The position numbers and the translations under genes were made by a program. Source: Novosphingobium taihuense (GTDB lineage: Bacteria > Pseudomonadota > Alphaproteobacteria > Sphingomonadales > Sphingomonadaceae). Taken from it: a stretch of 55,763 nt of DNA. The stretch covers positions 1-55,763 of the forward strand of contig NZ_VLKJ01000015.1 of the NCBI RefSeq assembly GCF_007830315.1, in the 5' to 3' direction. Shown piece after piece: positions 16,442 to 25,312 of the stretch. Numbering within the stretch: position 1 is the first letter of the stretch; each line of letters opens with the position of its first letter. A model generated the notes under the pieces. That model ran no database searches, was not told where the DNA came from, and saw only the letters and a list, made by a program, of their open reading frames with translations.

Positions 16442-16939
16442 AAGACATTCGCTGGAAGCTTCTTTCGTCTTCCACATCTTTCCAGAAGATCAGCAAAAGC
16501 AGAGGTTTGCGCCACTGGCCAGTCTCTATACCCAACAATCCTGACTGCTTCTCAGCAAGCGAGTTCGGCTTGCTGGGGTGCTTGCGCAGCTCGCACTGTG
16601 GTTCCACTTTTCCATTTCGCAGGTCGTCGCGGACCGTATGGGAGACCAACCCGTGCGTCAGCGGGTCTCCCGGATCAGCATCCCTTCTGTGAGATGCCAA
16701 CGGCAGTTCGCACTGAATAGTGTCATGGCGATCGCTCGCTGGTCTCGTCAGTATCCGAACAGGATTGCGCTCATCTTCAGACGCGCGATCCGCGAGGACT
16801 GGGCGATTTGCAGTTGATCGTGAGTGCGATGAGACGATGCCCTTCAGTTGCCACTGATCAGAGTGCCTCATAGACATCGTAGGGCGCCCGACCAAGAGCA
16901 GACCAATGGCAGGCGACAGATGATTTTGGGAGTTGGCTT
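16442..16939. other. Non-coding stretch downstream of tRNA-Met
   Basis: About 500 bp with no convincing gene. An open minus-strand frame here ends in a peptide read through the tRNA (EEGLEPPTRGL), a well-known annotation artefact. A plus-strand frame (16578-16817) of 79 codons has no ribosome binding site or family resemblance, though its C-terminal half could be a decayed gene. No integrase fragment and no second copy of the tRNA 3' end was noticed nearby, so an integration event cannot be claimed. Confidence 0.4.
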
Positions 16940-17857
16940 ATGGACATGCGCTTTGATGGCAGGGTGGTGATAGTCACTGGCGCGGGGCGTAGTCTGGGGC
17001 GGGAGCATGCGCTGCTGTTCGGAAGGCGTGGCGCGAAGGTCGTCGTCAATGATCTGGGTGCTGCGATCGACGGATCCGACCCTTCTGATAGTCCCGCAGC
17101 CGAGGTGGTCGAAGCCATCCGCGCCGAAGGGGGCATTGCCGAGGCAGACTACAACGACGTTTCTACCGAGGCAGGGGTCCAGGCGCTTGTCGGCCATGCG
17201 GTTTCGGCGTTCGGTGGTGTTGATATCCTCGTAAGCAACGCGGGAACAATCGCTTACGATTGTACGCCTGACAAACTGCACCAGGAACTGTTCGACAAGC
17301 AGCTCAGCCTCATGGTGTCGGGCGTGGGATTGCTGGTCGGTGCAGCATGGCCTCACTTGCTCAAGTCTGATGCCGGGCGTATTGTCCTTACCTCGTCGGC
17401 GGGCGGGGTTTTTGGGATACCGGGCAGTTCCACGTATGGCGCTGCCAAGGGCGGCGTGATTGGTCTTCTGCGGTGTCTTGCCATCGACGGGGAACCCCAC
17501 GGCATCAAGATCAACGCGATCTGTCCGCTGGCCATGTCACGGTTGTTCTCCGGGTTCTCGGATAATGAGGCATTCAACAACTGGTACGCCAACACCGCTC
17601 GTCCAGAGTATGTTGCGCCATTGGTCGCCTATCTTTCGCATCCGGATTGCGAACCCACAGGGCGCGTGTTCAGCTCGGGGATGGGTCATGTCAGCGAAAT
17701 CTTCACGGGTCTTACGCAGGGCTGGAAGCAGCCTGGCCACAGCATCGAAGACATCCGCGACAATTTCTCCGCGATCACCGACCGCAACAATTTCTCCGTG
17801 CCAGCGACAGCACTGGAATCGACGGCGCTGATGTTCGCCGATGCGCCGTTGGCCTGA
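16940..17857 (+). CDS. Short-chain dehydrogenase/reductase, hydroxyacyl-CoA dehydrogenase (MFE-2)-like
   Basis: A 305-residue SDR with the cofactor motif TGAGRSLGREHALLFG (about residues 13-28), NDLG after strand 2, NAG at the active-site strand, and catalytic S/Y/K in SSAGG...YGAAKGG. The N-terminus closely resembles the (3R)-hydroxyacyl-CoA dehydrogenase domain of multifunctional beta-oxidation enzymes. A GGGAG sits 8 nt before the ATG. It is followed after 6 nt by a crotonase-family gene, so the pair probably performs hydration and oxidation of an acyl-CoA. The acyl chain is unknown. Confidence 0.85.
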   Translation: MDMRFDGRVVIVTGAGRSLGREHALLFGRRGAKVVVNDLGAAIDGSDPSDSPAAEVVEAIRAEGGIAEADYNDVSTEAGVQALVGHAVSAFGGVDILVSNAGTIAYDCTPDKLHQELFDKQLSLMVSGVGLLVGAAWPHLLKSDAGRIVLTSSAGGVFGIPGSSTYGAAKGGVIGLLRCLAIDGEPHGIKINAICPLAMSRLFSGFSDNEAFNNWYANTARPEYVAPLVAYLSHPDCEPTGRVFSSGMGHVSEIFTGLTQGWKQPGHSIEDIRDNFSAITDRNNFSVPATALESTALMFADAPLA

Positions 17858-17863
17858 CGCACC

Positions 17864-18739
17864 ATGATCAAGGTGGATCGGCGACCGGACGGCATTGCAG
17901 TTGTCGCCATCGACAACCCGCCGGTCAACGCGCTGACTACGCCTGTATTCATCGCGCTGCAGACTCTTGCAGAGTCGTTTGCCGCCCATCCGCCGGCAGC
18001 TGTCGTGCTGACCGGATCATCCGATGTGTTCGCCTGGGGCGGGGAGTTCTCGGAGATCCGACGGCTGCGGTTCACTGGCCGGACCGACATCGCGCCCAGA
18101 GAGATCGAGGCGGTGGTCGAGGAAACGTCGGCAGACGCCTATGTCTCTCAGCTGGGTGACAAGTATCACGCAGTGTTCGAAGCCGTTGCCGCGATTCCGC
18201 GGATGGTGGTCTGCGCGATTGAAGGCGTAGCCTTCGGCGGTGGACTCGAGCTTACGCTGTGTGCTGACTATCGCATCGCTTCGCGCGGAGCACTTTTTGC
18301 GTCACCGGAAGTTACGTTAGGGATGTCGACAATCGGCGGTGGGCCGTATCGTCTGCCGCGCCTCGTGGGAAATGCGCAGGCGAAGCGCATCATGTTGAGC
18401 GGAATTGAGATCGACGCGGAGGAGGCACTGCGAATTGGCCTCATCGAGGAGGTCGTTGAGCCTGGTACCGCGCTGGACCGTGCAATCGAGTTCGCCAAGC
18501 CTTTCGCCGATGCCGCTTGCCGTTCGCAGGGCCTGCTCAAGCGGGTGATCGATGTGGGCATGGACCTGCCAAAAGCAGAAGCGCTGCGCTTCGAACATGA
18601 AATGTGGCGGGAATCCTTCCGTAGCGAGGAAGCGCGCGAAGGGCTCAGAAAGTTCTTCTCACAGGGGAACGTCACAGAAGCGCTGGCCCATGAGAAGATC
18701 AAGAATGGCGAAACCTGTGGCGCGGCGGGGAACAGGTAA
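17864..18739 (+). CDS. Enoyl-CoA hydratase/isomerase (crotonase) family protein
   Basis: A 291-residue crotonase-fold enzyme. The second oxyanion-hole segment AFGGGLELTLCADYRIA and the following SPEVTLGMSTIGGG are clear. The first, SSDVFAWGGEFSEI, departs from the common FSAGAD form, so the reaction may not be ordinary hydration. It is co-transcribed with the SDR upstream (6-nt gap). The C-terminal helices of about 60 residues are complete. The exact substrate cannot be named. Confidence 0.82.
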   Translation: MIKVDRRPDGIAVVAIDNPPVNALTTPVFIALQTLAESFAAHPPAAVVLTGSSDVFAWGGEFSEIRRLRFTGRTDIAPREIEAVVEETSADAYVSQLGDKYHAVFEAVAAIPRMVVCAIEGVAFGGGLELTLCADYRIASRGALFASPEVTLGMSTIGGGPYRLPRLVGNAQAKRIMLSGIEIDAEEALRIGLIEEVVEPGTALDRAIEFAKPFADAACRSQGLLKRVIDVGMDLPKAEALRFEHEMWRESFRSEEAREGLRKFFSQGNVTEALAHEKIKNGETCGAAGNR

Positions 18740-19042
18740 GTGGCAATCTTCCCACTCCTGAGATCCAACCGGGAAGCCGCCAGTCGGCCACACTTTGATG
18801 ATGCTTCCCGCACACCGTCTGACTTCGGTACCGACATCTTCTTTCCGTGCGAGAACCCGGGATGAAGGCTCGTCGCTGGCTAGAAGCCGGCAGTTCTATG
18901 CGGCCGTCCGCATAGAACTGCGCTTTGCCAATCGAACCAGACCTACGGTCCAGTTCCGGTGGCCACCGAAAAAGTGCTCTTGAAGGTCGCGATCAGCCGG
19001 GTGTCGCTGCGAATGCCGCAGGAACTGGCCAAACCATCGGTC
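18740..19042. other. Intergenic region between convergent operons
   Basis: About 300 bp with no gene-like frame. Its one clear structure is the 14-bp stem-loop at 18890-18921, listed separately. Confidence 0.5.
18890..18921. terminator. Perfect 14-bp stem-loop between convergent genes (bidirectional terminator or repeat element)
   Basis: GCAGTTCTATGCGG, a 4-nt loop CCGT, and its exact complement CCGCATAGAACTGC. It sits between the plus-strand crotonase gene and the minus-strand response regulator. There is no long T-run on either side, so it may terminate with Rho help, protect transcripts, or belong to a dispersed palindromic repeat family. Confidence 0.55.
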
Positions 19043-19726
19043 TCAGGCGCTGAGGCGGTAGCCGAAACCTCGCACGTTCTCCACAACCGGGGGCCCCAAT
19101 GCATGGAGCTTGCGACGCAGGCGGCTGAGGTAGACCTCGACGATGTTGGTCAAGGGATCGTCCTCGATGCCCCACACGGCGCGCAGGATCTCCGTGCGCG
19201 AGATGACCGTCCCCGGCGATTCCATAAGAAGGCGCAGAACGCCCATTTCCTTGACCGTGAGTTGCACGGGTACGCCGCTGCGCATCAGTGTCATCGTTCG
19301 GGGATCGAAATGCAGGTCCCCCACGGTTAGGGAGCCATCGGCCTGAACCGCGCTTGCTTGCGGGCGGCTCATCCGGCGTTTTACGGCGTCCATTCGCGCT
19401 AGCAGTTCCTCAAACGCGAAGGGCTTGGGCAGATAATCATCGGCGCCACCTTTCAAACCCCGAATCCGATCGGCGACTTCTTCACGCGCCGTGACCATGA
19501 TGACCGGTGTCGACACGCTAGACGCACGGATCTCGGCGCAGACATCAAACCCCGACATGTCGGGCAAATTCACGTCTAGCAGGATGAAGTCGAATGCCAT
19601 CCCCTTGGCAAGCTCCAGCCCGGTTGCGCCATCAGTGGCCAAGGTGACCTTGCAACCTTCTTGCGTGAGACCGCGATGCAGCGTGGCCGCCAGTTCGACT
19701 TCGTCTTCGATGAGCAGTATTTTCAT
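19043..19726 (-). CDS. OmpR/PhoB-family response regulator
   Basis: A 227-residue two-domain regulator. The receiver domain has acidic residues E8/D9, phospho-acceptor D51 (LLDVNLPDMSG) and Lys in YLPKPF. It is followed by a winged-helix output domain with LTVKEMGVLRLLMES and the VEVYLSRLRRKL recognition region. It resembles the TctD/QseB group. The kinase gene lies upstream and overlaps by 4 nt, so kinase and regulator form a co-translated pair. Targets are unknown. Confidence 0.92.
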   Translation of the reverse strand: MKILLIEDEVELAATLHRGLTQEGCKVTLATDGATGLELAKGMAFDFILLDVNLPDMSGFDVCAEIRASSVSTPVIMVTAREEVADRIRGLKGGADDYLPKPFAFEELLARMDAVKRRMSRPQASAVQADGSLTVGDLHFDPRTMTLMRSGVPVQLTVKEMGVLRLLMESPGTVISRTEILRAVWGIEDDPLTNIVEVYLSRLRRKLHALGPPVVENVRGFGYRLSA

Positions 19727-21267
19727 GTGTTTTTTCCGTCAGCCATCGCAGTGGCCGGCATGAGAGGAAGTCGGATCGTGACGATCGTCCCGACGTTGAT
19801 CTTGCTCGTAAGGCTGATGGTACCGCCCATGGCCTCGGTGATGGATCGGGCGATGGACAGACCCAGGCCTTGACCACTACCGGTCTGCTTGCTCCCGCGG
19901 CGGAACCGCTGGAACAGGAACGGGATATCCTCGCTCGGTATCCCGTCGCCATGATCGGTGATGATGATCAGGGCTTGCCCATCCTCGGCTTCAACCGAGA
20001 CGTCGACCTTCGGCGGTGCGGTAGAATAGCACACCGCGTTGTCGACGACGATGCGCATCACCTGCTTCAGGCGCATTTCATCGCCTTCGACGATCAGCGA
20101 TGGGGGTGCCTTGACCAGTAGGATGCTGCCGCCATCGGACTCGATCACACGGTGGAAATCGTCAATTGACTGGCGCACGGCTGCAACTGCGTCGACCGGC
20201 TCGATGCTTGTCTGCAACATGGGCTCTTCGGCACGGGCGAGATGCAGCATGTCGTCGATCATTTCGCCCATCAGCTCGGACAGGCGCACGACACGGTCGA
20301 GACCGGCCCGGAGGTCCTCGTTCTGGGCGTCGCCATCGCGGAGGGTGATTTCCGCCTCCGACCGCATTATCGAAAGCGGCGTGCGCAGTTCGTGGCTGGC
20401 ATCTGCCAGGAATTGCTGGCGCAGGCGGTTGGCGCGTTCGAGCGAGCGGTTGGTTGCTGCAAGCTCTGCGGTGCGTCGGGCGACAGCACGTTCCAGTCCC
20501 TCGTTCGTCTGACGCAAACTGGCCGTCGCTTCAGCGACGCGTGCAGCCATGGTGTTGAAACTCTCGGCGATCGTGCGGAACTCGGTGGTCCCCACGACCG
20601 GCAAAGGCTGATGATAGTCTCCAGCGGCCAGCGCCTGCGTTCCGCGCCAGAGATTGCCGAGAGGTCGAATGATCTGGCGTTGCCCCCAGAACACCGCGAG
20701 CATGCCGCAGATCGCCACGACTGACATCGTCATGGTCAGTGTGTCGATAACGCCCTGAATGGCCTCGACCGAGCTGCGGCGATACTCCTTCGCTTCGCGC
20801 TCTTCGACCTTGATTGCCTCGAATACGAGGTCTTCCCACAGGGTCTCAGGCTTGTTCCCGCTCAGCGATCGCTCAAGGCTTGCGCCGATCTTGTGCAGCA
20901 CCTCTCGCTGTTGGACTTCCTCCTCGATGGCCTGTGCCCGCATCTTGCGGCGTAAAGGCGTCTCGCCGAGGATCTTGATCTCCGCGTTGATGTACCTTTC
21001 CGCGTTGACGACATGCGAACGCACGCCGTCGATGTACAGTTGGCGGTCCTTCGCAAACTCTTCCGGATTGACGTACCGTTCTTGCTGCAAAGTGTAGCCC
21101 AGCACGGCAAGGCGCTGGAAGGAACTGAGCGACTGGGACGATGCCTCGGAACGGTCGTGCTCCGCGCGCACGACTTTGACAGCATGGCTGGCAATGATTC
21201 CCGGCACCGCGATCGAAAAGACCACGATTGCCAGAGCCACCCAGAACTTGAGGCGAAGCGCGTTCAT
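19723..21267 (-). CDS. Sensor histidine kinase with HAMP domain
   Basis: A 514-residue inner-membrane kinase. TM1 is at about 8-30, the periplasmic region at 31-176 is predicted largely helical and rich in charged residues, and TM2 is at about 177-198. Then come HAMP (199-250), a short coiled coil and HisKA with SHELRTPLS (His292). The HATPase has VVDNAV, DHGDGIP and GQGLGLSIA. The helical sensor resembles four-helix-bundle chemoreceptor-like sensors, whose ligands cannot be predicted. It overlaps its response regulator by 4 nt. No target operon is adjacent. Confidence 0.9.
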   Translation of the reverse strand: MNALRLKFWVALAIVVFSIAVPGIIASHAVKVVRAEHDRSEASSQSLSSFQRLAVLGYTLQQERYVNPEEFAKDRQLYIDGVRSHVVNAERYINAEIKILGETPLRRKMRAQAIEEEVQQREVLHKIGASLERSLSGNKPETLWEDLVFEAIKVEEREAKEYRRSSVEAIQGVIDTLTMTMSVVAICGMLAVFWGQRQIIRPLGNLWRGTQALAAGDYHQPLPVVGTTEFRTIAESFNTMAARVAEATASLRQTNEGLERAVARRTAELAATNRSLERANRLRQQFLADASHELRTPLSIMRSEAEITLRDGDAQNEDLRAGLDRVVRLSELMGEMIDDMLHLARAEEPMLQTSIEPVDAVAAVRQSIDDFHRVIESDGGSILLVKAPPSLIVEGDEMRLKQVMRIVVDNAVCYSTAPPKVDVSVEAEDGQALIIITDHGDGIPSEDIPFLFQRFRRGSKQTGSGQGLGLSIARSITEAMGGTISLTSKINVGTIVTIRLPLMPATAMADGKNT

Positions 21268-21591
21268 TTTCGCTGGGATCCGACCGCACCAGATGCACCG
21301 GTCCGCAATCGACAGATTGCCAGACTGGCTGCAGACGTTGCCCCGCCCTCCATCTGCTCATGCATATAACCGATGTCCCCTGCCTGCGCTGCTCACGTTC
21401 TATCAGAACGCTCATGCAAGCCCTGTCGTGCGGCTCACATTGTCTTGCAAGCGCTTATCGATCAACGAATCGGTCGATTAAAATTCCATGAATGGCGGAG
21501 TATCGTGGTGATCTGCTCAATCCCCGGCAGTCCTTGCCGGGCCCGAGACTGCAGGGATGACAAGGCGTAATGGGCGTGCCAAGGCAACGGC
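21268..21591. other. Intergenic region upstream of the kinase and of a small gene
   Basis: About 320 bp between divergent genes. It contains a short hairpin CCCGGCA-gtcct-TGCCGGG (21523-21541) in the leader of the small gene and an AATCG-GT-CGATT palindrome near 21468-21479. I see no convincing promoter hexamers. Confidence 0.35.
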
Positions 21592-21795
21592 ATGCGTACC
21601 ACACACGATGAGGTGAGCGTTCGGCTGTACCATCTGGCCGATGGCCCCGACGGCGGATCGGCGGAGACGCTGTTCTATGGCCCCCTGTACCGGGCCTTGC
21701 AGATTGCCGCCGAACAGCCTGAACCTGTGCAGGATGGCCTTTTCATCGCGACGGACAACGATGTCGTGGCGTATCTTGATCTGATAGAGCCGTAA
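21592..21795 (+). CDS. Small hypothetical protein (67 residues)
   Basis: A short acidic protein beginning MRTTHDEVSVRLYHL, without signal peptide, membrane segment or recognised domain. AAGG lies 8-12 nt before the ATG, and codon use is like that of the neighbours. The C-terminus LFIATDNDVVAYLDLIEP looks globular, so it is probably a real small protein rather than noise. The downstream gene is convergent and ends 10 nt later. The function is unknown. Confidence 0.55.
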   Translation: MRTTHDEVSVRLYHLADGPDGGSAETLFYGPLYRALQIAAEQPEPVQDGLFIATDNDVVAYLDLIEP

Positions 21796-21804
21796 CTGGG
21801 GCTT

Positions 21805-22983
21805 TCAGATCGCCTCGCCAGCGGCGCGGCCACTCGCCCAGGCCCACTGGAAATTGTAGCCACCGAGCCATCCCGTGACGTCCACCGCCTCACCGATAGC
21901 GTGGAGACCGGGGACCTTGCCTGCTTCCATAGTCTTTTGGGACAAGACCCGCGTGGAGATGCCCCCGGCGGTCACCTCGGCCTTGGCGTAGCCTTCGGTG
22001 CCGTTCGGGTGGAACGGCCAGCGCGCCAGCTTTTCTTGCGCATTGCGCAGCGCGCCATCACGCAGCGTGGAAAGTTCACCGTCGAGTCCGAGCCTTTCGA
22101 CCAGCGTTTCCGCCAGCCTCTCGGGCAGGCGGCGGGCGATTGCGGTGCGAAACGCTGATCGCGGACGCGCTTGCTTCTCCTCGATCAGCCAGTCGGTTCC
22201 GGCATCGGGCAGGAAATTCACCTCGATCGGCGTGCGATGTTGCCAGTAAGACGAGATTTGCAACATGGCCGGGCCGGAAAGTCCCTTGTGCGTAAACAGT
22301 GCAGCCTCGCGGAAGGCTGTCTTGCCCCAGCGCGCGATAACGTCGGCCGAAACTCCGGAGAGTGAGCGAAACAGCGCTTCATCCTCACCCAAGGTGAAGG
22401 GAACGAGGGCAGGGCGGGTCTGGACAACGGACAGGCCGAACTTGCGCGCGATGTCCAAGGCGAAGCCCGTGGCGCCCATCTTGGGAATGGACAGGCCTCC
22501 CGTGGCCAGGACGAGCGAAGGAGCTTGGTGCTCGCGCCCGTCGATCATTACGCGGTACCGCCCGTCGGCATGCTCGACTCCACTGACCGGATCGCCGAAT
22601 GCGAAGCTCACGCCGCCGTCCCGGCACTCGGCCATCAGCATCTCGACGATCTGGCGCGCAGAGCCGTCGCAGAACAGCTGCCCCAGCGTCTTTTCATGCC
22701 ACGCGATACTGTGGCGGTTCACCAGTTCGAGGAAATCGGCAGGCGTGTATCGCGCCAGCGCCGACCGCGCAAAGTGCGGGTTTTCCGAGATATAGCGATC
22801 TGCTGCCGTGTGGATGTTGGTAAAGTTGCAGCGTCCGCCGCCCGAGATCAGGATCTTCTTTCCCGGCTCGCCGGCATGGTCGACCAGCAGGACCCGGCGT
22901 CCCCGCTGCCCGGCAGTCAAAGCGGCCATCAGCCCGGCTGCGCCTGCGCCGAGGATGATGGCGTCGTAGCTCGTCGCGCTCAC
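21805..22983 (-). CDS. HI0933/YhiN-family NAD(P)/FAD-dependent oxidoreductase
   Basis: A 392-residue flavoprotein with the N-terminal dinucleotide-binding motif GAGAAGLMAA, the family hallmark GKKILISGGGRCNFTN, and a C-terminal GEAVDVTGWLGGYNFQWAWASGRAAG that closes the FAD site. The family lacks an agreed reaction. The ATG overlaps the stop of the preceding flavoprotein gene by 4 nt, so the two are translated together. The assignment to the family is firm, the function is not. Confidence 0.88.
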   Translation of the reverse strand: MSATSYDAIILGAGAAGLMAALTAGQRGRRVLLVDHAGEPGKKILISGGGRCNFTNIHTAADRYISENPHFARSALARYTPADFLELVNRHSIAWHEKTLGQLFCDGSARQIVEMLMAECRDGGVSFAFGDPVSGVEHADGRYRVMIDGREHQAPSLVLATGGLSIPKMGATGFALDIARKFGLSVVQTRPALVPFTLGEDEALFRSLSGVSADVIARWGKTAFREAALFTHKGLSGPAMLQISSYWQHRTPIEVNFLPDAGTDWLIEEKQARPRSAFRTAIARRLPERLAETLVERLGLDGELSTLRDGALRNAQEKLARWPFHPNGTEGYAKAEVTAGGISTRVLSQKTMEAGKVPGLHAIGEAVDVTGWLGGYNFQWAWASGRAAGEAI

Positions 22984-24599
22984 TTCAGCACTTCGGCGGC
23001 GAGTGCTTCGGCCACCTTGATTCCGTCAACGGCCGCGGAAAGGATGCCGCCGGCATAGCCCGCGCCTTCGCCCGCCGGGTACAAGCCGCGCGTGTTGAGG
23101 CTCTGGCAATCCCTGCCGCGTGTGATCCGCACCGGTGAGGATGTGCGGGTCTCGACGCCGGTCATCACCACGTCTGGGTGATCGTATCCCGGCACCATGC
23201 GACCGAACACCGGCAGCGCTTCGCGGATGGATTCGATCACATAGTCGGGCAGGCATTTCTTCAGCTCGGTGAGGTGGACGCCCGGCTTGTAGCTGGGGAC
23301 CACGTCGCCGAATTCGCTCGATGGCTGGTCCGCAAGGAAGTCGCCGAGCTTCTGCCCCGGCGCCATGTAGTTGCGTCCGCCAGCCTCGAAGGCCAGGCTT
23401 TCCCAGTGACGCTGGAACGCCATGCCCGCCATCGGCCCGCCCGGATAATCGCGGTTCGGGTCGATATCGACGACAAGGCCCGAGTTTGCGTTGAACTCTG
23501 CACGTGAATACTGGCTCATGCCGTTTGTAACGACGCGGCCTTCCTCGCTTGTCGCGGCAACCACGCGCCCGCCCGGGCACATGCAGAAGGAATAGACCGT
23601 GCGGCCGTTGCTGCACTTGTGCGAGATCGAATAGGCGGCAGGGCCAAGGATCTTGTTGCCAGCGCTCGGCCCGTAGCGTGCCGTGTCGATCCAGCTCTGC
23701 GGATGCTCGATGCGCACGCCAATGGCAAAGGGCTTGGCTTCAATGTGAACGCCCCGGTCAAACAGAACCTGAAACGTGTCGCGCGCGGAATGGCCGACCG
23801 CCATGATCACGTGCCGCGCGGGCAGGAACGAACCGTCCGACAAATGCAGCCCGGCAATCCGACGCTCGCCATCCGCGGCGGTCTCGATCTCGAAATCCTC
23901 GACGCGGGTCTGGAAGCGGTACTCGCCGCCAAGGCTCTCGATCGTCTCGCGCATGGACATGACCATGGTGACAAGGCGGAACGTGCCGATGTGGGGGTGG
24001 GCTTCGGTCAGGATGTCGTCAGGCGCTCCGGCTTTCACGAACTCTACCAGCACCTTGCGTCCGAGGTGGCGGGGGTCCTTGATGCGGCTATAGAGTTTGC
24101 CATCGGAAAAAGTTCCGGCTCCGCCTTCGCCGAACTGCACGTTCGATTCCGGCTCCAGCACCGAGCGCCGCCACAGACCCCAGGTATCCTTGGTCCGTTC
24201 GCGAACCGCCTTGCCGCGTTCAATGATGATCGGCTTGAGGCCCATTTGCGCGAGGATCAGCGCCGCCAGCAGACCGCAGGGGCCGGCGCCGATTACGACA
24301 GGGCGTTCGCCGTCCCAACCTTCGGGTGCCATGACCGGAAACTTGTAGGATGTATCGGGCGTGGGCTTCACGTTCTGGTCGTCGGCAAAGCGCGCCAGAA
24401 CTTCAGCCTCGTTCGCCAACACGCAATCGACCACGTAGGTCAGCAGGATAGCGTGCTTCTTGCGCGCGTCGTTGCCGCGACGGAAAATCTGGAAGCGTTC
24501 GAGATCAGAAGGCTCGATGCCCAGGCGTGCGCAAATCGCCGCCGGAAGGTCTTCGGCGGCGTGATCGAGAGGCAGTTTCAGTTCATTGATACGAAGCAT
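22980..24599 (-). CDS. FAD-dependent dehydrogenase of the COG2509 type
   Basis: A 539-residue protein. A small N-terminal domain (about 1-95) is followed by an FAD-binding core with VVIGAGPCGLLAALILAQMG, the region ESNVQFGEGGAGTFSDGKL, CMCPGGRVVAA, and a C-terminal GEGAGYAGGILSAAVDG. This matches a widespread group of uncharacterised FAD dehydrogenases. It overlaps the HI0933-family gene by 4 nt and lies 43 nt after the nitroreductase gene, so it may belong to the same redox-related transcript. The substrate is unknown. Confidence 0.85.
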   Translation of the reverse strand: MLRINELKLPLDHAAEDLPAAICARLGIEPSDLERFQIFRRGNDARKKHAILLTYVVDCVLANEAEVLARFADDQNVKPTPDTSYKFPVMAPEGWDGERPVVIGAGPCGLLAALILAQMGLKPIIIERGKAVRERTKDTWGLWRRSVLEPESNVQFGEGGAGTFSDGKLYSRIKDPRHLGRKVLVEFVKAGAPDDILTEAHPHIGTFRLVTMVMSMRETIESLGGEYRFQTRVEDFEIETAADGERRIAGLHLSDGSFLPARHVIMAVGHSARDTFQVLFDRGVHIEAKPFAIGVRIEHPQSWIDTARYGPSAGNKILGPAAYSISHKCSNGRTVYSFCMCPGGRVVAATSEEGRVVTNGMSQYSRAEFNANSGLVVDIDPNRDYPGGPMAGMAFQRHWESLAFEAGGRNYMAPGQKLGDFLADQPSSEFGDVVPSYKPGVHLTELKKCLPDYVIESIREALPVFGRMVPGYDHPDVVMTGVETRTSSPVRITRGRDCQSLNTRGLYPAGEGAGYAGGILSAAVDGIKVAEALAAEVLK

Positions 24600-24642
24600 G
24601 GCGCCGCCCTAGCGAAATCGCGCGGGCGGCGCCACTTGTGCG

Positions 24643-25221
24643 TTATGCCGTGAATGGCCCTGCAAACGCGATCTCACTCACCGGCTTGCGGTCACTTACG
24701 ACTTCGCGCTCGCGCAGCATGTCGGGAAGTTGCGACTTGTCGCCCTGCTTGCCGATCACGAAGGCCATTTCCACTCGGTAACCTTCGGGCAAGTTCAGCA
24801 CTTCGGCGGCCTTGGCGAAATCCACGCCGGTCATGCCGTGGGTATGATAGCCAAGGTGCAGAGCCTGCAAGGCAGCATTTGCCCAAGCCGCACCGGTATC
24901 GAAGCTGTGGCTGTGGTTCGGGTTATCGCCGCGGTCGCTACGCATGAACTCGTCCGAGATGGCATAGACCAGCACGCCTGCGTCCTTGGCCCAGCTCTGG
25001 TTGAACTCCACCAGCGCCGAAAGGAACTTGTCGAAGTTGGCATCGCCCTTGTGCGCATAGGCAAAGCGCCACGGCTGGTAGTTGTATGCGCTGGCAGCAA
25101 GGCCAGCCGCTTCGAAGATCACCTCGAGATCAGACTGGGGAACGGCCGATCCATCGAATGCGCGCGGGCTCCAGCGGTCGACGATGATCGGCAGGACGCG
25201 GGGGGAGGCGGTACGGGTCAT
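24643..25221 (-). CDS. Nitroreductase-family protein
   Basis: A 192-residue FMN-dependent nitroreductase-fold protein. It opens with SPRVLPIIVDRWSPRAFDG (the R-S-x-R-x-F start common to the family) and contains AASAYNYQPWRF for FMN binding and LGYHTHGMTGVD near the dimer interface. An excellent AAGGAG lies 6 nt before the ATG at 25221, which rules out the longer frame. It follows DoxX and pirin genes, a combination often linked to quinone or electrophile stress. The natural substrate is not evident. Confidence 0.9.
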   Translation of the reverse strand: MTRTASPRVLPIIVDRWSPRAFDGSAVPQSDLEVIFEAAGLAASAYNYQPWRFAYAHKGDANFDKFLSALVEFNQSWAKDAGVLVYAISDEFMRSDRGDNPNHSHSFDTGAAWANAALQALHLGYHTHGMTGVDFAKAAEVLNLPEGYRVEMAFVIGKQGDKSQLPDMLREREVVSDRKPVSEIAFAGPFTA

Positions 25222-25312
25222 GGGATACTCCTTGGAGAGATGTCGGAGAGATAATGGGGCGGGGCCGAAGCACAACTGCCCAAGGCAACTGCACTCCGGC
25301 CCGCGGGGGGTA

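Noticed and set aside
16398..16895. 165-codon minus-strand frame ending in EEGLEPPTRGL
   Set aside because: Its C-terminus is a translation through the tRNA-Met gene, a well-known false protein; no family similarity elsewhere.
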